Source: a bacterium UBP11_UBA4055 (GTDB lineage Bacteria > UBA4055). Taken from it: a stretch of 18,817 nt of DNA. Positions within the stretch are counted from its first letter, which is position 1. Every line of letters starts with the position of its first letter. A program made the position numbers and the translations under genes. This document shows positions 1 to 7,498 of the stretch, piece by piece. Under the pieces are notes generated by a model. The model did no database searches and was not told where the DNA came from. It was given only the letters and a program-made list of their open reading frames with translations. Where the stretch lies: assembly GCA_002382735.1 (NCBI GenBank), contig DFZN01000047.1:1-18817 (forward strand). The letters run 5' to 3'.

Positions 1-1334
1 TTCTTGCTGATCAGTTTATCAACGGTCTCGCCTTTAATGTTATAAATATTCAACTGTATTTCAGATGCCTCAGGAATTGAAAATGAAATCACAGTTTCAT
101 TATTAAAAGGGTTCGGATAATTTTGATAAAGCATAAAATCATTAATATGCGTATCATTATTATCAATGCCAACTTCAATCTGCTTTGACTTAAAGAAAAC
201 CGCTCCATTGTTGGTCACTTTATCTCCACGCGAATTAATAAAATAAAATTTATCGTTACGATTAAAATCAACATCAAAACTGCCGTAGCTGAATCCAGGT
301 TCTTCCTGTATTATTTCTGTGAGTAAATCACCTGTATCTTTGAAAAATGTATAAATCAAACTGACATTTTCTCCAAAATGAGTTTCAAACAAATGAAAGT
401 TGTCATTTTTGTCTATAAACATTTCTTTATCAACATCATTATTGTCATTGATGTACTCTAGCTCTGACCATAAATTGCCATCTATTTCTCTATTTGTTAT
501 ATAATTTTGATTCTCATCTATTGTAGGGCCTATTAAAATGCCGACATTAAGCTTATTGGTACTTGAAAGCACCAAAGCTGTACCTACCGCTCTTTGTGAA
601 AGTATATTTTCGTAATCCCAAGTATCCACCAGAGGATCATATTTGAACAAAAATGGATAATAGTTTTCTTTATCATTTCCTGCACAATACAGATTATCAT
701 TGCCATCAAATATCGGAAATGATCTTATTCCGTATTGCTTATCAGACGAAATCGCTTTTGCCGGATTCCAGCTTATTGTATCAGTTAGAACATCACAAAA
801 AGAATAATATGCAGTACCTGTATCAGCTGGTCCTAAAAACCATGTTACATACAATCTGTCTCTTTTGTCAATACCAGTTCTTAATGCAGCTGTATAATAC
901 TGATACACTTGAATGGACTCTAGCCATGTACCATTATAAAATCTTTTATGTAATATTCTGCTGTATTCACTACCAGTTACAGTCTGATTGTATATTAGAT
1001 GAATATTGTTTTCTGAATCGCATAAAGCCTCAATATCATAAATTCTTTCGGTAGTATAATCCGGTGTTAGATTCTCTGTTGCGCTCCAGGAGATACCGTC
1101 ATCGTATGATTTTCTGTATTCGATTTGAGAATACCAGCGGAGGTCACTCCCGATCTGTATTCCTTTAATCCAAAACGCATGTAGTATCCCATTGCTATCT
1201 GCCGTAATCGCTGGACGGGAAAATGTTGAATCAGGATAAATTCCCTGCTCTGAAAGCTGAACTGGAGTGCTCCATTCGTATTGAGCGGAAAGGGAGATTA
1301 AGAATAGTAGGATGATTAAGATTATTTTTTCCAT
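1..1334 (-). CDS. T9SS-exported Asp-box protein, C-terminus cut by window edge
   Basis: This is an open frame of 444 codons from the ATG at 1334-1332 that runs off the left edge without a stop. A Shine-Dalgarno GAGGTG lies just upstream and overlaps the stop codon of the preceding gene. The first 18 or so residues form a signal peptide ending LSAQ. An Asp-box (SYDDGISW) follows about 65 residues later, suggesting a sialidase/BNR-like beta-propeller fold. Near the visible end is the type A sorting-domain motif LYQNYPNPFNNET, continuing into the strand-rich C-terminal domain. Roughly the last 40 residues of that domain are missing because the window ends. The protein is probably exported by the type IX system and retained at the cell surface. 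It is a paralogue of the gene at 1345-2793, which it follows by 10 bases. The substrate or binding partner is unknown. Confidence 0.85.
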   Translation of the reverse strand, partial: MEKIILIILLFLISLSAQYEWSTPVQLSEQGIYPDSTFSRPAITADSNGILHAFWIKGIQIGSDLRWYSQIEYRKSYDDGISWSATENLTPDYTTERIYDIEALCDSENNIHLIYNQTVTGSEYSRILHKRFYNGTWLESIQVYQYYTAALRTGIDKRDRLYVTWFLGPADTGTAYYSFCDVLTDTISWNPAKAISSDKQYGIRSFPIFDGNDNLYCAGNDKENYYPFLFKYDPLVDTWDYENILSQRAVGTALVLSSTNKLNVGILIGPTIDENQNYITNREIDGNLWSELEYINDNNDVDKEMFIDKNDNFHLFETHFGENVSLIYTFFKDTGDLLTEIIQEEPGFSYGSFDVDFNRNDKFYFINSRGDKVTNNGAVFFKSKQIEVGIDNNDTHINDFMLYQNYPNPFNNETVISFSIPEASEIQLNIYNIKGETVDKLISK

Positions 1335-1344
1335 TTTGAACACC

Positions 1345-2793
1345 TCACTTTAAATACAACATGGATTTTGTTTGGACGATCTTCCCGTTAACGGTAAGCT
1401 GGTAATAATATACTCCCGAGTTGAGTTTTGAAGCACAATAATTTATACTATGAACACCCTTGCTCATTTTTTGCTTTATCACTGATTCAACCTGTTCACC
1501 TTTGGAATTATAAACAATAAGCTCAATTTCAGCGGTTTCTTCTAAGTAAAATGAAATCTCAGTTTCGTTATTAAAAGGGTTCGGATAATTTTGATAGAGT
1601 GTCGCAGTGACTGGTAAGGTCAGTTCAGAATTTTCTATTCCTGCCTCTGCCTGCCTGGATTGAAAATAAATATAATTATAGTTATCTTCCATCCTCGTTT
1701 TTCTATATACAGTATAGAATTTATCAGTTTTATCAAAGGCAATATACGGTGAGCTAAAATTAAATATTGAGTCAGTGCTTATTATTGATTCTGCTTCCCA
1801 TAAACTATCCTTTCGGTATGTGTATAGCAAACACTCATAAGGTATAGTTTCAAAAATGTGCAATCTTCCCCATTGATCAATTATCATTTGCTTTGCGACA
1901 TTAGTATTACTGTTGATAACATCTTTATTTTGCCAAATGCTGTCAGAGGGAGAAAATTCATATAAATAATTAGTATTGTCATAACCTGAATTATCTCCAT
2001 ATGTAATAATTGCCTGTAAAATATTTTCATTTGTTAAAACTATTGCCGTAGCTTGTGAATACTCACTAATATAATCCATTAAATGCATGGTTCCCCATCT
2101 TTCTCTGTTCCTGTCGTATTTCATATAAAAAGGTCTGTAGCTGCTTAATTCAAGTGAATAATATGAACCCACGGCGTGTATATTATCGTCAGCATCGAAT
2201 GTAAAATCTTTCATATACATATTTTCATAAGCGCTTATACAAGCAACTGTCCAGTTTGACATGATCGGATCTGAAGCATCATGATAGGCATAATATGTCT
2301 GGGTAGGGCTCCACATTATTGCATAAATTCTATCTTTAGAATCTATTTTTAATTTCAAACCTGTACCATTATTACAATAATAAACTTCTGCCTGATTACT
2401 CCATCCGATTCCGTTGTATTTTTTATAATATGTCATTGTGCTTTCTGCTTTATATATAATATGTATATTGTTCTGTGTATCGCACGCAGCATTTATCCTA
2501 TACAATCTGCTTTCAGTATTTTCAGGCGTAATATTTTCTGTTTCTGTCCATGTCAACCCGCCGTCATAGGATTTTCTGAATTCAATATGATCATTCCACT
2601 GGTAAGGATCGGCGGTTTCGATGCCTCTTACCCAGAATGCGTAAATTACTCCGTTGTTATCGACAGTAATTGCAGGACTTGAGTTAGTCGTTACAGGATA
2701 GTTCCCGTCTTCAGACAACTGAACTGGAGTGCTCCATTCGTACTGGGCGGAAAGGGAGATTGTTATCATAAAAATAAATAATATATACTTCAC
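1345..2793 (-). CDS. T9SS type A sorting domain protein with Asp-box
   Basis: This is a complete 482-residue protein starting at a GTG codon, with AAGGGGA 7 bases upstream; the next ATG would destroy the signal peptide. Residues 1-16 form the signal peptide (cleaved near LSAQ). One Asp-box (SYDGGLTW) lies near residue 70, and the central ~300 residues are rich in aromatic, short beta-strand repeats such as a propeller would have. The type A sorting domain starts near residue 399 (LYQNYPNPFNNET) and is complete to the last residue. Known role of this domain: it directs outer-membrane passage through the type IX system and anchoring. The protein is a tandem paralogue of the downstream gene and identical to it in LSAQYEWSTPVQLSE after the signal. 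The specific function is not recognisable; it could be an adhesin or a glycan-related surface protein. Confidence 0.88.
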   Translation of the reverse strand: MKYILFIFMITISLSAQYEWSTPVQLSEDGNYPVTTNSSPAITVDNNGVIYAFWVRGIETADPYQWNDHIEFRKSYDGGLTWTETENITPENTESRLYRINAACDTQNNIHIIYKAESTMTYYKKYNGIGWSNQAEVYYCNNGTGLKLKIDSKDRIYAIMWSPTQTYYAYHDASDPIMSNWTVACISAYENMYMKDFTFDADDNIHAVGSYYSLELSSYRPFYMKYDRNRERWGTMHLMDYISEYSQATAIVLTNENILQAIITYGDNSGYDNTNYLYEFSPSDSIWQNKDVINSNTNVAKQMIIDQWGRLHIFETIPYECLLYTYRKDSLWEAESIISTDSIFNFSSPYIAFDKTDKFYTVYRKTRMEDNYNYIYFQSRQAEAGIENSELTLPVTATLYQNYPNPFNNETEISFYLEETAEIELIVYNSKGEQVESVIKQKMSKGVHSINYCASKLNSGVYYYQLTVNGKIVQTKSMLYLK

Positions 2794-2998
2794 AGCAGTT
2801 CCCCTTATATTTAATTACATTTCAAAATAACAAAACCTTACTGAATCCGCAATTTTTTTTTAAAAAATTATTTTCTTTATCTTCCAATGTTATCTTCCAA
2901 CATTATTTTCCAATGTTTTTTAGGAATTATCCAAAAGTCTGCTTTAATTTGCGAAAGATACAGAATCGCATTTTTCAAAATAATGCTCAAAAAAACAC
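2794..2998. other. AT-rich intergenic stretch with 13-bp repeats
   Basis: This non-coding stretch separates the secreted-protein pair from the lipoprotein gene. It contains long T and A runs near 2850-2870 and the three-unit 13-bp repeat at 2878-2916. No GC-rich hairpin or convincing open frame is visible. The promoter for the minus-strand secreted-protein pair probably lies here, but I could not pick a clear -35/-10 pair. Confidence 0.5.
2878..2916. repeat. Three tandem 13-bp repeats
   Basis: Three adjacent 13-base units read TATCTTCCAATGT, TATCTTCCAACAT and TATTTTCCAATGT on the plus strand. Units 2 and 3 also form an AACATT/AATGTT dyad. They sit about 85-125 bases upstream of the GTG start of the secreted-protein pair, so they could be a regulator binding array. 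Chance in AT-rich DNA is the alternative. Confidence 0.6.
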
Positions 2999-3526
2999 TC
3001 ATAAAAATGTGGGATCGTTCTTCATAACTTTCCCGTTTTTGATGTCGATGTCGAGAATGAAGTTGTTCTGGCGTCCCGAGGCTGATCGTTCCTATTCTGA
3101 AATATCGGGTTTGACTTCCACCCAGTAGGCTTTTTTAAGCTTGGTATTCGGTTTTGTATAATTATAATAAACTTTTCCGTCGCGGATGAAGAAAAGATGC
3201 GTTCTGTCCCCTGCATATACGCCTTCGATGTTCTTGGTGTTAATGATCGCGTTAATTGCGTATCCGAAGATAACTTCGTTGCCTATTTCGAAATCTATAT
3301 ATCCTTTTTTAACTTCGGTGAATTCGATCTTGGCCGTCTCGTAATTTTTAAACATCCATTTAAGATTCTCCAGCACAAGCTCCTGAGCCTCCTCCTGGGT
3401 ATAGACTTTTCCGCAGTTCACATCGCGCATATTCTGTTCCGCCGGTCTGAATCCCGAACTGCAGCTCATAAATATCAATGAAACGGCCGCCAGGAAGGTG
3501 CGGATGAATTTCTTATTCCATGTCAT
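2999..3526 (-). CDS. Small lipoprotein with in-frame amber codon
   Basis: The start is the ATG at 3526-3524, with GAGGT 8 bases upstream; a longer upstream start lacks a ribosome site. Residues 1-23 (MTWNKKFIRTFLAAVSLIFM then SCSS) form a signal with a relaxed lipobox, so the product is probably a lipoprotein anchored at Cys22. The soluble part is about 120 residues and mixes helix and strand. I do not recognise the family. The first in-frame stop is TAG at 3092-3094, giving 144 residues. The same frame then stays open for 30 more codons to TGA at 2999-3001, and that tail looks coding, with a PepSY-like FILDIDIKNGKVMKN segment. The gene may therefore carry a nonsense mutation or sequencing error. 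The feature spans the full potential frame; the annotated protein alone is 3092-3526. Confidence 0.7.
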
Positions 3527-3590
3527 ATTTTTAACCTCATTATCTTGAAATATCATATTAAGTGAAAAGTAAGTAAAATATGCCCTCAAG

Positions 3591-4946
3591 TCAATTAAGA
3601 ATTCTGTTTTTACGACTAAGTCTTTCTTTGAGATCTTCAGGCGAAATATACCTGAACGCTTTTCCTGATTTTGTTTTCTTAAGCAGCTTTAATTTCACTG
3701 AAAGCAGCTCAAGATCTTTTCTCGCTGTCTCATAAACGATACCGTTAGAATTCTGATATTCTGAAATACTGTAAACATAACCCGGATGTTTCAATGCGTG
3801 CCTGATCAATGACAACTGCCTGTAATTTAATAATCTGTTTGTTTTTGGATTCCTGTTCAGTAATTCTTCAGCAGATTCAGTTTCTATAACTTTTTTTTCT
3901 GCATATTCCCTGAATTCTGTTATAGCCTGACGCAGAACATCAAGCTGATGAACAATAAAATAGGTAAGATCATTATCATCTGTTTCTGTATATAAAAAAG
4001 AGTAGGCATATTTTGACGGAGCTTTTTTTATTATTCTTGAGATCGATATAAATTCCGAAAGCCAGTAACCATTCTTCAGCATTGACCAGTAGAACAGCGC
4101 TCTGGCAGTCCTCCCGTTACCATCAACAAAAGGATGTATGTAAGCAAGCAGAAAGTGAATAATTATAGACCTCATTACAGGATGAATGAAAGAGTTTTCT
4201 TTTGTTCTGTCGTTGGCGAATTCACAAAGCTGTTTAACCCTTTTCACTATCTCTTCAGCCTTTGGAGGAACGAACAGAATTTCATTAGTTCCATGATCGA
4301 CAATAAATACATTATCTTCTTCTTTTCTGAACATCCCGGCATAGCTTTCATCTTCAAGTGTATTTCGGGTAAGTATCTTTTGAAGTTCAATGATCATCTC
4401 TGGAGTTAGAGCTTCATTACTGTTTTCCTTTATGAATTGCATAGCTAAATAATTGTTATATATCATCCGCTCGTTCTTATTTTTCGGAACTCTTCCTTCC
4501 AAAAGCATTTTTTTTGCTATTTTACGTGTTGTGGCTGCTCCTTCAAGCTGGCTTGAAGTTATCGATTCTTCTATCAGAGAATTAATTATATATTCATTCT
4601 TCATCCAGCTCTTTACAACCGGACTGCCTTCGGATATACTGCCGCAGGCATTTTTATCAAGCCAATGCTGTTCTTCAAGAATCTTATTGATATTAGCAAA
4701 TTTAAATTTATTATTCAGTATTTTCTGATATAGACTTTGCCTTACTATCTTTAACGATACCCACCACCCTTCGTGGTCGAAGTTTTCCGGCGGTTCCCGA
4801 AATCTTAATTCATCCCAGTGAAGATACCTTCCTTTTTCGTCTACGGGTTGTCCGCCATATAAAGGATTCTCAGGTCCGTATTTAGGATCATCAACAAGCT
4901 TACTAAACAACATATGATAATTTGGCGGCGTTTCAGGTATCTTCAT
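3591..4946 (-). CDS. Fic family protein with N-terminal inhibitory motif and C-terminal winged helix
   Basis: This is a 451-residue protein. Fic enzymes usually transfer AMP from ATP to a hydroxyl side chain of a target protein. The catalytic motif HPFVDGNGR is intact at residues 271-279. An inhibitory helix motif SxxxEG (SSQLEG, residues 131-136, Glu135) lies on the N-terminal side, placing it in class II, where the glutamate blocks productive ATP binding. Residues about 375-445 look like a winged helix-turn-helix domain, common in chromosomal Fic proteins and consistent with DNA binding. The start is an ATG with GGAG 8 bases upstream. The gene stands just upstream of the lipoprotein gene and is preceded by two matching palindromes, which suggests autoregulation. 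The target protein cannot be told from sequence. No antitoxin gene is adjacent. Confidence 0.93.
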   Translation of the reverse strand: MKIPETPPNYHMLFSKLVDDPKYGPENPLYGGQPVDEKGRYLHWDELRFREPPENFDHEGWWVSLKIVRQSLYQKILNNKFKFANINKILEEQHWLDKNACGSISEGSPVVKSWMKNEYIINSLIEESITSSQLEGAATTRKIAKKMLLEGRVPKNKNERMIYNNYLAMQFIKENSNEALTPEMIIELQKILTRNTLEDESYAGMFRKEEDNVFIVDHGTNEILFVPPKAEEIVKRVKQLCEFANDRTKENSFIHPVMRSIIIHFLLAYIHPFVDGNGRTARALFYWSMLKNGYWLSEFISISRIIKKAPSKYAYSFLYTETDDNDLTYFIVHQLDVLRQAITEFREYAEKKVIETESAEELLNRNPKTNRLLNYRQLSLIRHALKHPGYVYSISEYQNSNGIVYETARKDLELLSVKLKLLKKTKSGKAFRYISPEDLKERLSRKNRILN

Positions 4947-4956
4947 TCAATCTCCA

Positions 4957-4983
4957 ATTACTAATTTATCTAAAAATAGTAAT
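4957..4983. promoter_or_regulatory. Operator-like palindrome 1 upstream of fic
   Basis: ATTACTAATTT, a 5-base spacer, then AAAATAGTAAT: 11-base arms with one mismatch. It starts 11 bases upstream of the fic start codon and overlaps the ribosome site region, so a bound protein would block expression. The arm sequence and spacer length match the palindrome at 5014-5040. Confidence 0.6.
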
Positions 4984-5013
4984 ATAATAGTAGTTCGTTA
5001 AAAAAGCAAGCCA

Positions 5014-5040
5014 ATTACTAATTTTCTTGAAATTAGTAGT
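5014..5040. promoter_or_regulatory. Operator-like palindrome 2 upstream of fic
   Basis: ATTACTAATTT, spacer TCTTG, then AAATTAGTAGT: 11-base arms with one mismatch and a perfect 8-base core ACTAATTT/AAATTAGT. The left arm, with its CCA flank (CCAATTACTAATTT), is an exact copy of that in palindrome 1, 57 bases away. It probably binds the same regulator, perhaps the winged helix of the Fic protein. Confidence 0.6.
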
Positions 5041-5115
5041 TAAATAGTATTTGAGAATAAGTTAAAGAATCAATCAATATTTGGCAATAAATTAAATCAA
5101 CTATTCATATCCCTC

Positions 5116-5144
5116 TTGTTTTTACAATCCGGTTGTTGTATTTT
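5116..5144 (+). promoter_or_regulatory. Possible promoter of the outer-membrane protein gene
   Basis: TTGTTT, 17 bases, TATTTT, ending 25 bases before the ATG at 5170. The match is only moderate, but it is the best pair in this interval. Confidence 0.4.
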
Positions 5145-5169
5145 ACACTTAAATTAGTGGAGGGATAAA

Positions 5170-5758
5170 ATGAAAAAAAATAGTTTCCATAGCTCTTATA
5201 GCGCTGCTCTTCTGCGCATTTGCAGCTGAACCGCGCAAACATGACGGTTTGTATGTGAGAATTCTTGCCGGTATGGGCACAGGCTACGCTAAGTATGAAG
5301 ATCTCTTTGAACTGTACGGTGTGGCAGGCCTGTTATCTTTTCATTTTGGAGGAGCGGTATCCGAGAACCTGATCCTTTTCGGGAAAGTAAGCTCAAGTAG
5401 CATGACAGACCCGGATGTCACTTTTTTTGGAACAGTGACCGGAGAAACAAATGATACTACTTATGATGTCTCAGGGATAGGAGCGGGAGTAAATTATTAT
5501 TTACCTTACAATTTTTATATTTCCGGGTCTATTGATTTTCCGGTAGCTACTTTGAAAAGCGGCAGCAGCGAAGGGAGTTCGGACGCGGGATTCGGCGGTG
5601 AACTTAGTCTCGGAAAGGAATGGTGGGTGTCTGATTCATGGGGATTGGGACTTGCCGTTACCGGACAGTTTTCAGGGATGAAAGACAAAGACGAGTTCGA
5701 TGATAACCATATCGGCAACTCTTTTATCGGACTGATGCTCTCGGTTACTTACAACTGA
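5170..5758 (+). pseudogene. Outer-membrane beta-barrel-like protein, frameshift in poly-A after start
   Basis: GGAGGG at 5159-5164 and the ATG at 5170 give a normal start, but the frame from that ATG ends after 19 codons. Eight A's follow the ATG (5173-5180). With seven A's the sequence would read MKKIVSIALIALLFCAFAAE, a textbook signal peptide, and continue into the 169-residue frame that ends at 5758. No ATG with a ribosome site exists in that long frame; its first candidate is the TTG at 5249, which would lack a signal. The mature part is about 175 residues, with alternating strands, many glycines and a C-terminal TYN ending, as in small outer-membrane barrels. The specific family is not recognised. 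The extra A may be a sequencing error, a real mutation or a phase-variable tract. The gene converges on the DUF3147 gene with no gap. Confidence 0.75.
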
Positions 5759-6100
5759 TCATATTCCGAATTTCTTCAACAGCATTGTCGTAAGATAATA
5801 CAATCCTATCATAACCGCAGCGGATGCGCCGAAAGAGAGCCAGAAGTTCATTTCGTGTTTGAGCATGATGGGGAAAAGAATAAAAAAGGACAGCGAAGGC
5901 AGGACGAGCCAGAAAATGCTTTTTGATAATATCTGAACGCTCTCTACATCTTTTGTTTCCAAAAACATCCAGATAATTGCAATGAAGGATATAAGCGGAA
6001 CGGATGCCAGAATACCGCCCATGATCTGACTTCGTTTGGAGATCTCCGACACCAGAACGATAAGGGCCGCAGAAACCGCTACTTTAATTATGTAATACAT
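5759..6100 (-). CDS. DUF3147 family membrane protein
   Basis: This 113-residue protein has four hydrophobic helices (about residues 3-20, 28-46, 60-82 and 88-108) and the charged loop EISKRSQIMGG after helix 1. Length and layout match the DUF3147 family of small inner-membrane proteins, whose function is unknown. The start is the ATG at 6100-6098, with AGGG upstream. It lies only about 12 bases beyond the A/T tract of the oxidoreductase terminator, so it has little room for its own promoter and may rely on read-through. Its stop codon abuts that of the converging outer-membrane protein gene. Confidence 0.8.
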   Translation of the reverse strand: MYYIIKVAVSAALIVLVSEISKRSQIMGGILASVPLISFIAIIWMFLETKDVESVQILSKSIFWLVLPSLSFFILFPIMLKHEMNFWLSFGASAAVMIGLYYLTTMLLKKFGI

Positions 6101-6112
6101 TTTTTTCCCTGT

Positions 6113-6136
6113 AAAAAAAGGGGCGCGAGCGCCCCT
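6113..6136 (-). terminator. Intrinsic terminator of the oxidoreductase operon
   Basis: GGGGCGCGAGCGCCCC (6120-6135) folds into a 6-bp GC stem with a CGAG/CTCG tetraloop. On the minus strand it is followed by seven U's (complement of 6113-6119). It starts a few bases after the stop of the gamma subunit gene, so it closes that operon. Confidence 0.9.
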
Positions 6137-6141
6137 GATAA

Positions 6142-6687
6142 TTACTTGATCGCCGCCGCGAGATCGTATCCCCTCTGAAGCGCTTCCTTGTTCAGAGGTA
6201 TCAGATTGTGCCTCCTTTCCGGCAGTGTTTTCTTAAGCGCATTCAGAACGCCTTCAATGCTTATCGCATCCGTCTTCTGAATGAAAGCACCGAGAAGTAT
6301 CATACCCATCATTAAAGGATTCCCGAGCTTATTGGCCTCTTCGTAAGCAGGTATAGGAACTATTTTTATGTCAGTTCGTGTCGGGGCTTTATGAATATTA
6401 GTTGACTCCCATATCAGCAGTCCGCCCGGATTTACTTTAGATTCATATTTGTCCAATGAAGGCTGATTCAGAGCTACTACCGTGCTGTACCTTTCAAGTA
6501 TAGGTGAGCTGACGGGTTTATCGCTGACTGACACTGTACATCCGCATGTCCCGCCTCTCATTTCCGGTCCGTAAGTCGGCATCCAGCAGGTCTGTTTACC
6601 TTCGATCATAGCGGTATAGGAAAGATTTTTTGCTATTGTAAGAACGCCCTGTCCGCCGAATCCTGAAAACATTACTTCCTGTAGCAT
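6142..6687 (-). CDS. 2-oxoacid:ferredoxin oxidoreductase, gamma subunit
   Basis: This 181-residue protein fits the gamma subunit of 2-oxoacid:acceptor oxidoreductases. The motif GFGGQGVLT (near residue 9) and the TYGPEMRGGTCGCTV segment (about residues 39-53) are characteristic. The enzyme oxidatively decarboxylates 2-oxo acids to acyl-CoA and passes electrons to ferredoxin; gamma helps to bind CoA and shape the dimer. The start codon overlaps the stop of the beta gene by one base (TAATG), with GGAGGG upstream, so the two are translationally coupled. It is the last gene of the operon, followed by the terminator at 6113-6136. No key residues appear to be missing. Confidence 0.92.
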   Translation of the reverse strand: MLQEVMFSGFGGQGVLTIAKNLSYTAMIEGKQTCWMPTYGPEMRGGTCGCTVSVSDKPVSSPILERYSTVVALNQPSLDKYESKVNPGGLLIWESTNIHKAPTRTDIKIVPIPAYEEANKLGNPLMMGMILLGAFIQKTDAISIEGVLNALKKTLPERRHNLIPLNKEALQRGYDLAAAIK

Positions 6688-7463
6688 TATTTTATCCCTC
6701 CTTCTGTTTTAAGATCTCCGAGAGGATAGAATTTCAGCATATTCTCTTCCCACCATTTGTAGGAGTCGACAGGTGTCATTTTCCATCCAGACGGGCAGTT
6801 GCCGACCAGTTCGACGAAAGATGTTCCCCTTTTGTTCAGGGAGTTGTCTATCGCTTTTTCGATCGCTTTCTTCAGTTTCCTGACATTGACGGCGTTGTTC
6901 GCGGCCTGTCTTGTTACATAGCAGGTACCGTCGAATTCTTTGACGATGTCGGCGACCTTTAAAGGCATACCGCTCAGCTTGCAGTCCCTTCCGTCCGGGG
7001 ACGAAGCGGTAACCTGTCCCGGAAGAGTTGTCGGAGCCATCTGTCCGCCTGTCATTCCGTATATCGCGTTGTTGTAGAAGAATATGGCTATGTTCTCGCC
7101 CCTGTTGCAGGCGTGAAGAGTCTCCGCCAGCCCTATCGACGCGAGGTCTCCGTCGCCCTGAATGGTAAAAACCGCCTTGTCGGGAAGCACTCTCGCGATC
7201 CCGGTAGCGAGCGCACAAGCCCTTCCGTGAGCCGCTTCCTGCATATCGCAGTTTATATAGTCGTAGGCGAACACCGCGCAGCCTACCGGCGCAACTCCGA
7301 TGACCCTGTCCTGAATACCTTTTTCGTCGATGACTTCCTGTATCAGTTTTTCAAGAGTCCCGTGAGCACAGCCCGGGCAATAGTGCATGTCTTTCTTCTG
7401 AAGGTTGGGCTTTTTCCACACGACTTCAAATTCCTGACCGTCCTTAGTTATTGTTTCGCTCAT
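6687..7463 (-). CDS. 2-oxoacid:ferredoxin oxidoreductase, beta subunit (TPP-binding)
   Basis: This 258-residue protein is the thiamine-pyrophosphate-binding beta subunit. The TPP motif is visible as GDGD (residues 103-106), then about 25 residues, then NNAIYGMTGGQ (131-141). CPGC at 29-32 near the N-terminus is the usual start of this domain; with a further cysteine it is often an iron-sulfur ligand set in the family. The start ATG has AGGAG upstream. It follows the alpha gene by 35 bases and overlaps gamma by one base. Substrate choice (2-oxoisovalerate, 2-oxoglutarate or another) cannot be read from beta alone; the alpha subunit points to the branched-chain (VOR) type. Confidence 0.93.
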   Translation of the reverse strand: MSETITKDGQEFEVVWKKPNLQKKDMHYCPGCAHGTLEKLIQEVIDEKGIQDRVIGVAPVGCAVFAYDYINCDMQEAAHGRACALATGIARVLPDKAVFTIQGDGDLASIGLAETLHACNRGENIAIFFYNNAIYGMTGGQMAPTTLPGQVTASSPDGRDCKLSGMPLKVADIVKEFDGTCYVTRQAANNAVNVRKLKKAIEKAIDNSLNKRGTSFVELVGNCPSGWKMTPVDSYKWWEENMLKFYPLGDLKTEGGIK

Positions 7464-7498
7464 ATATTAAGCTCCTGTAGTTTGGGTTTAATTACGAT

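Noticed and set aside
653..1054. Plus-strand 133-codon frame
   Set aside because: It lies wholly opposite the T9SS protein, lacks a ribosome site and has no coding-like composition.
3092..3094. Amber codon as pyrrolysine
   Set aside because: There is no methylamine methyltransferase context and no other read-through TAG in the window; mutation or error is simpler.
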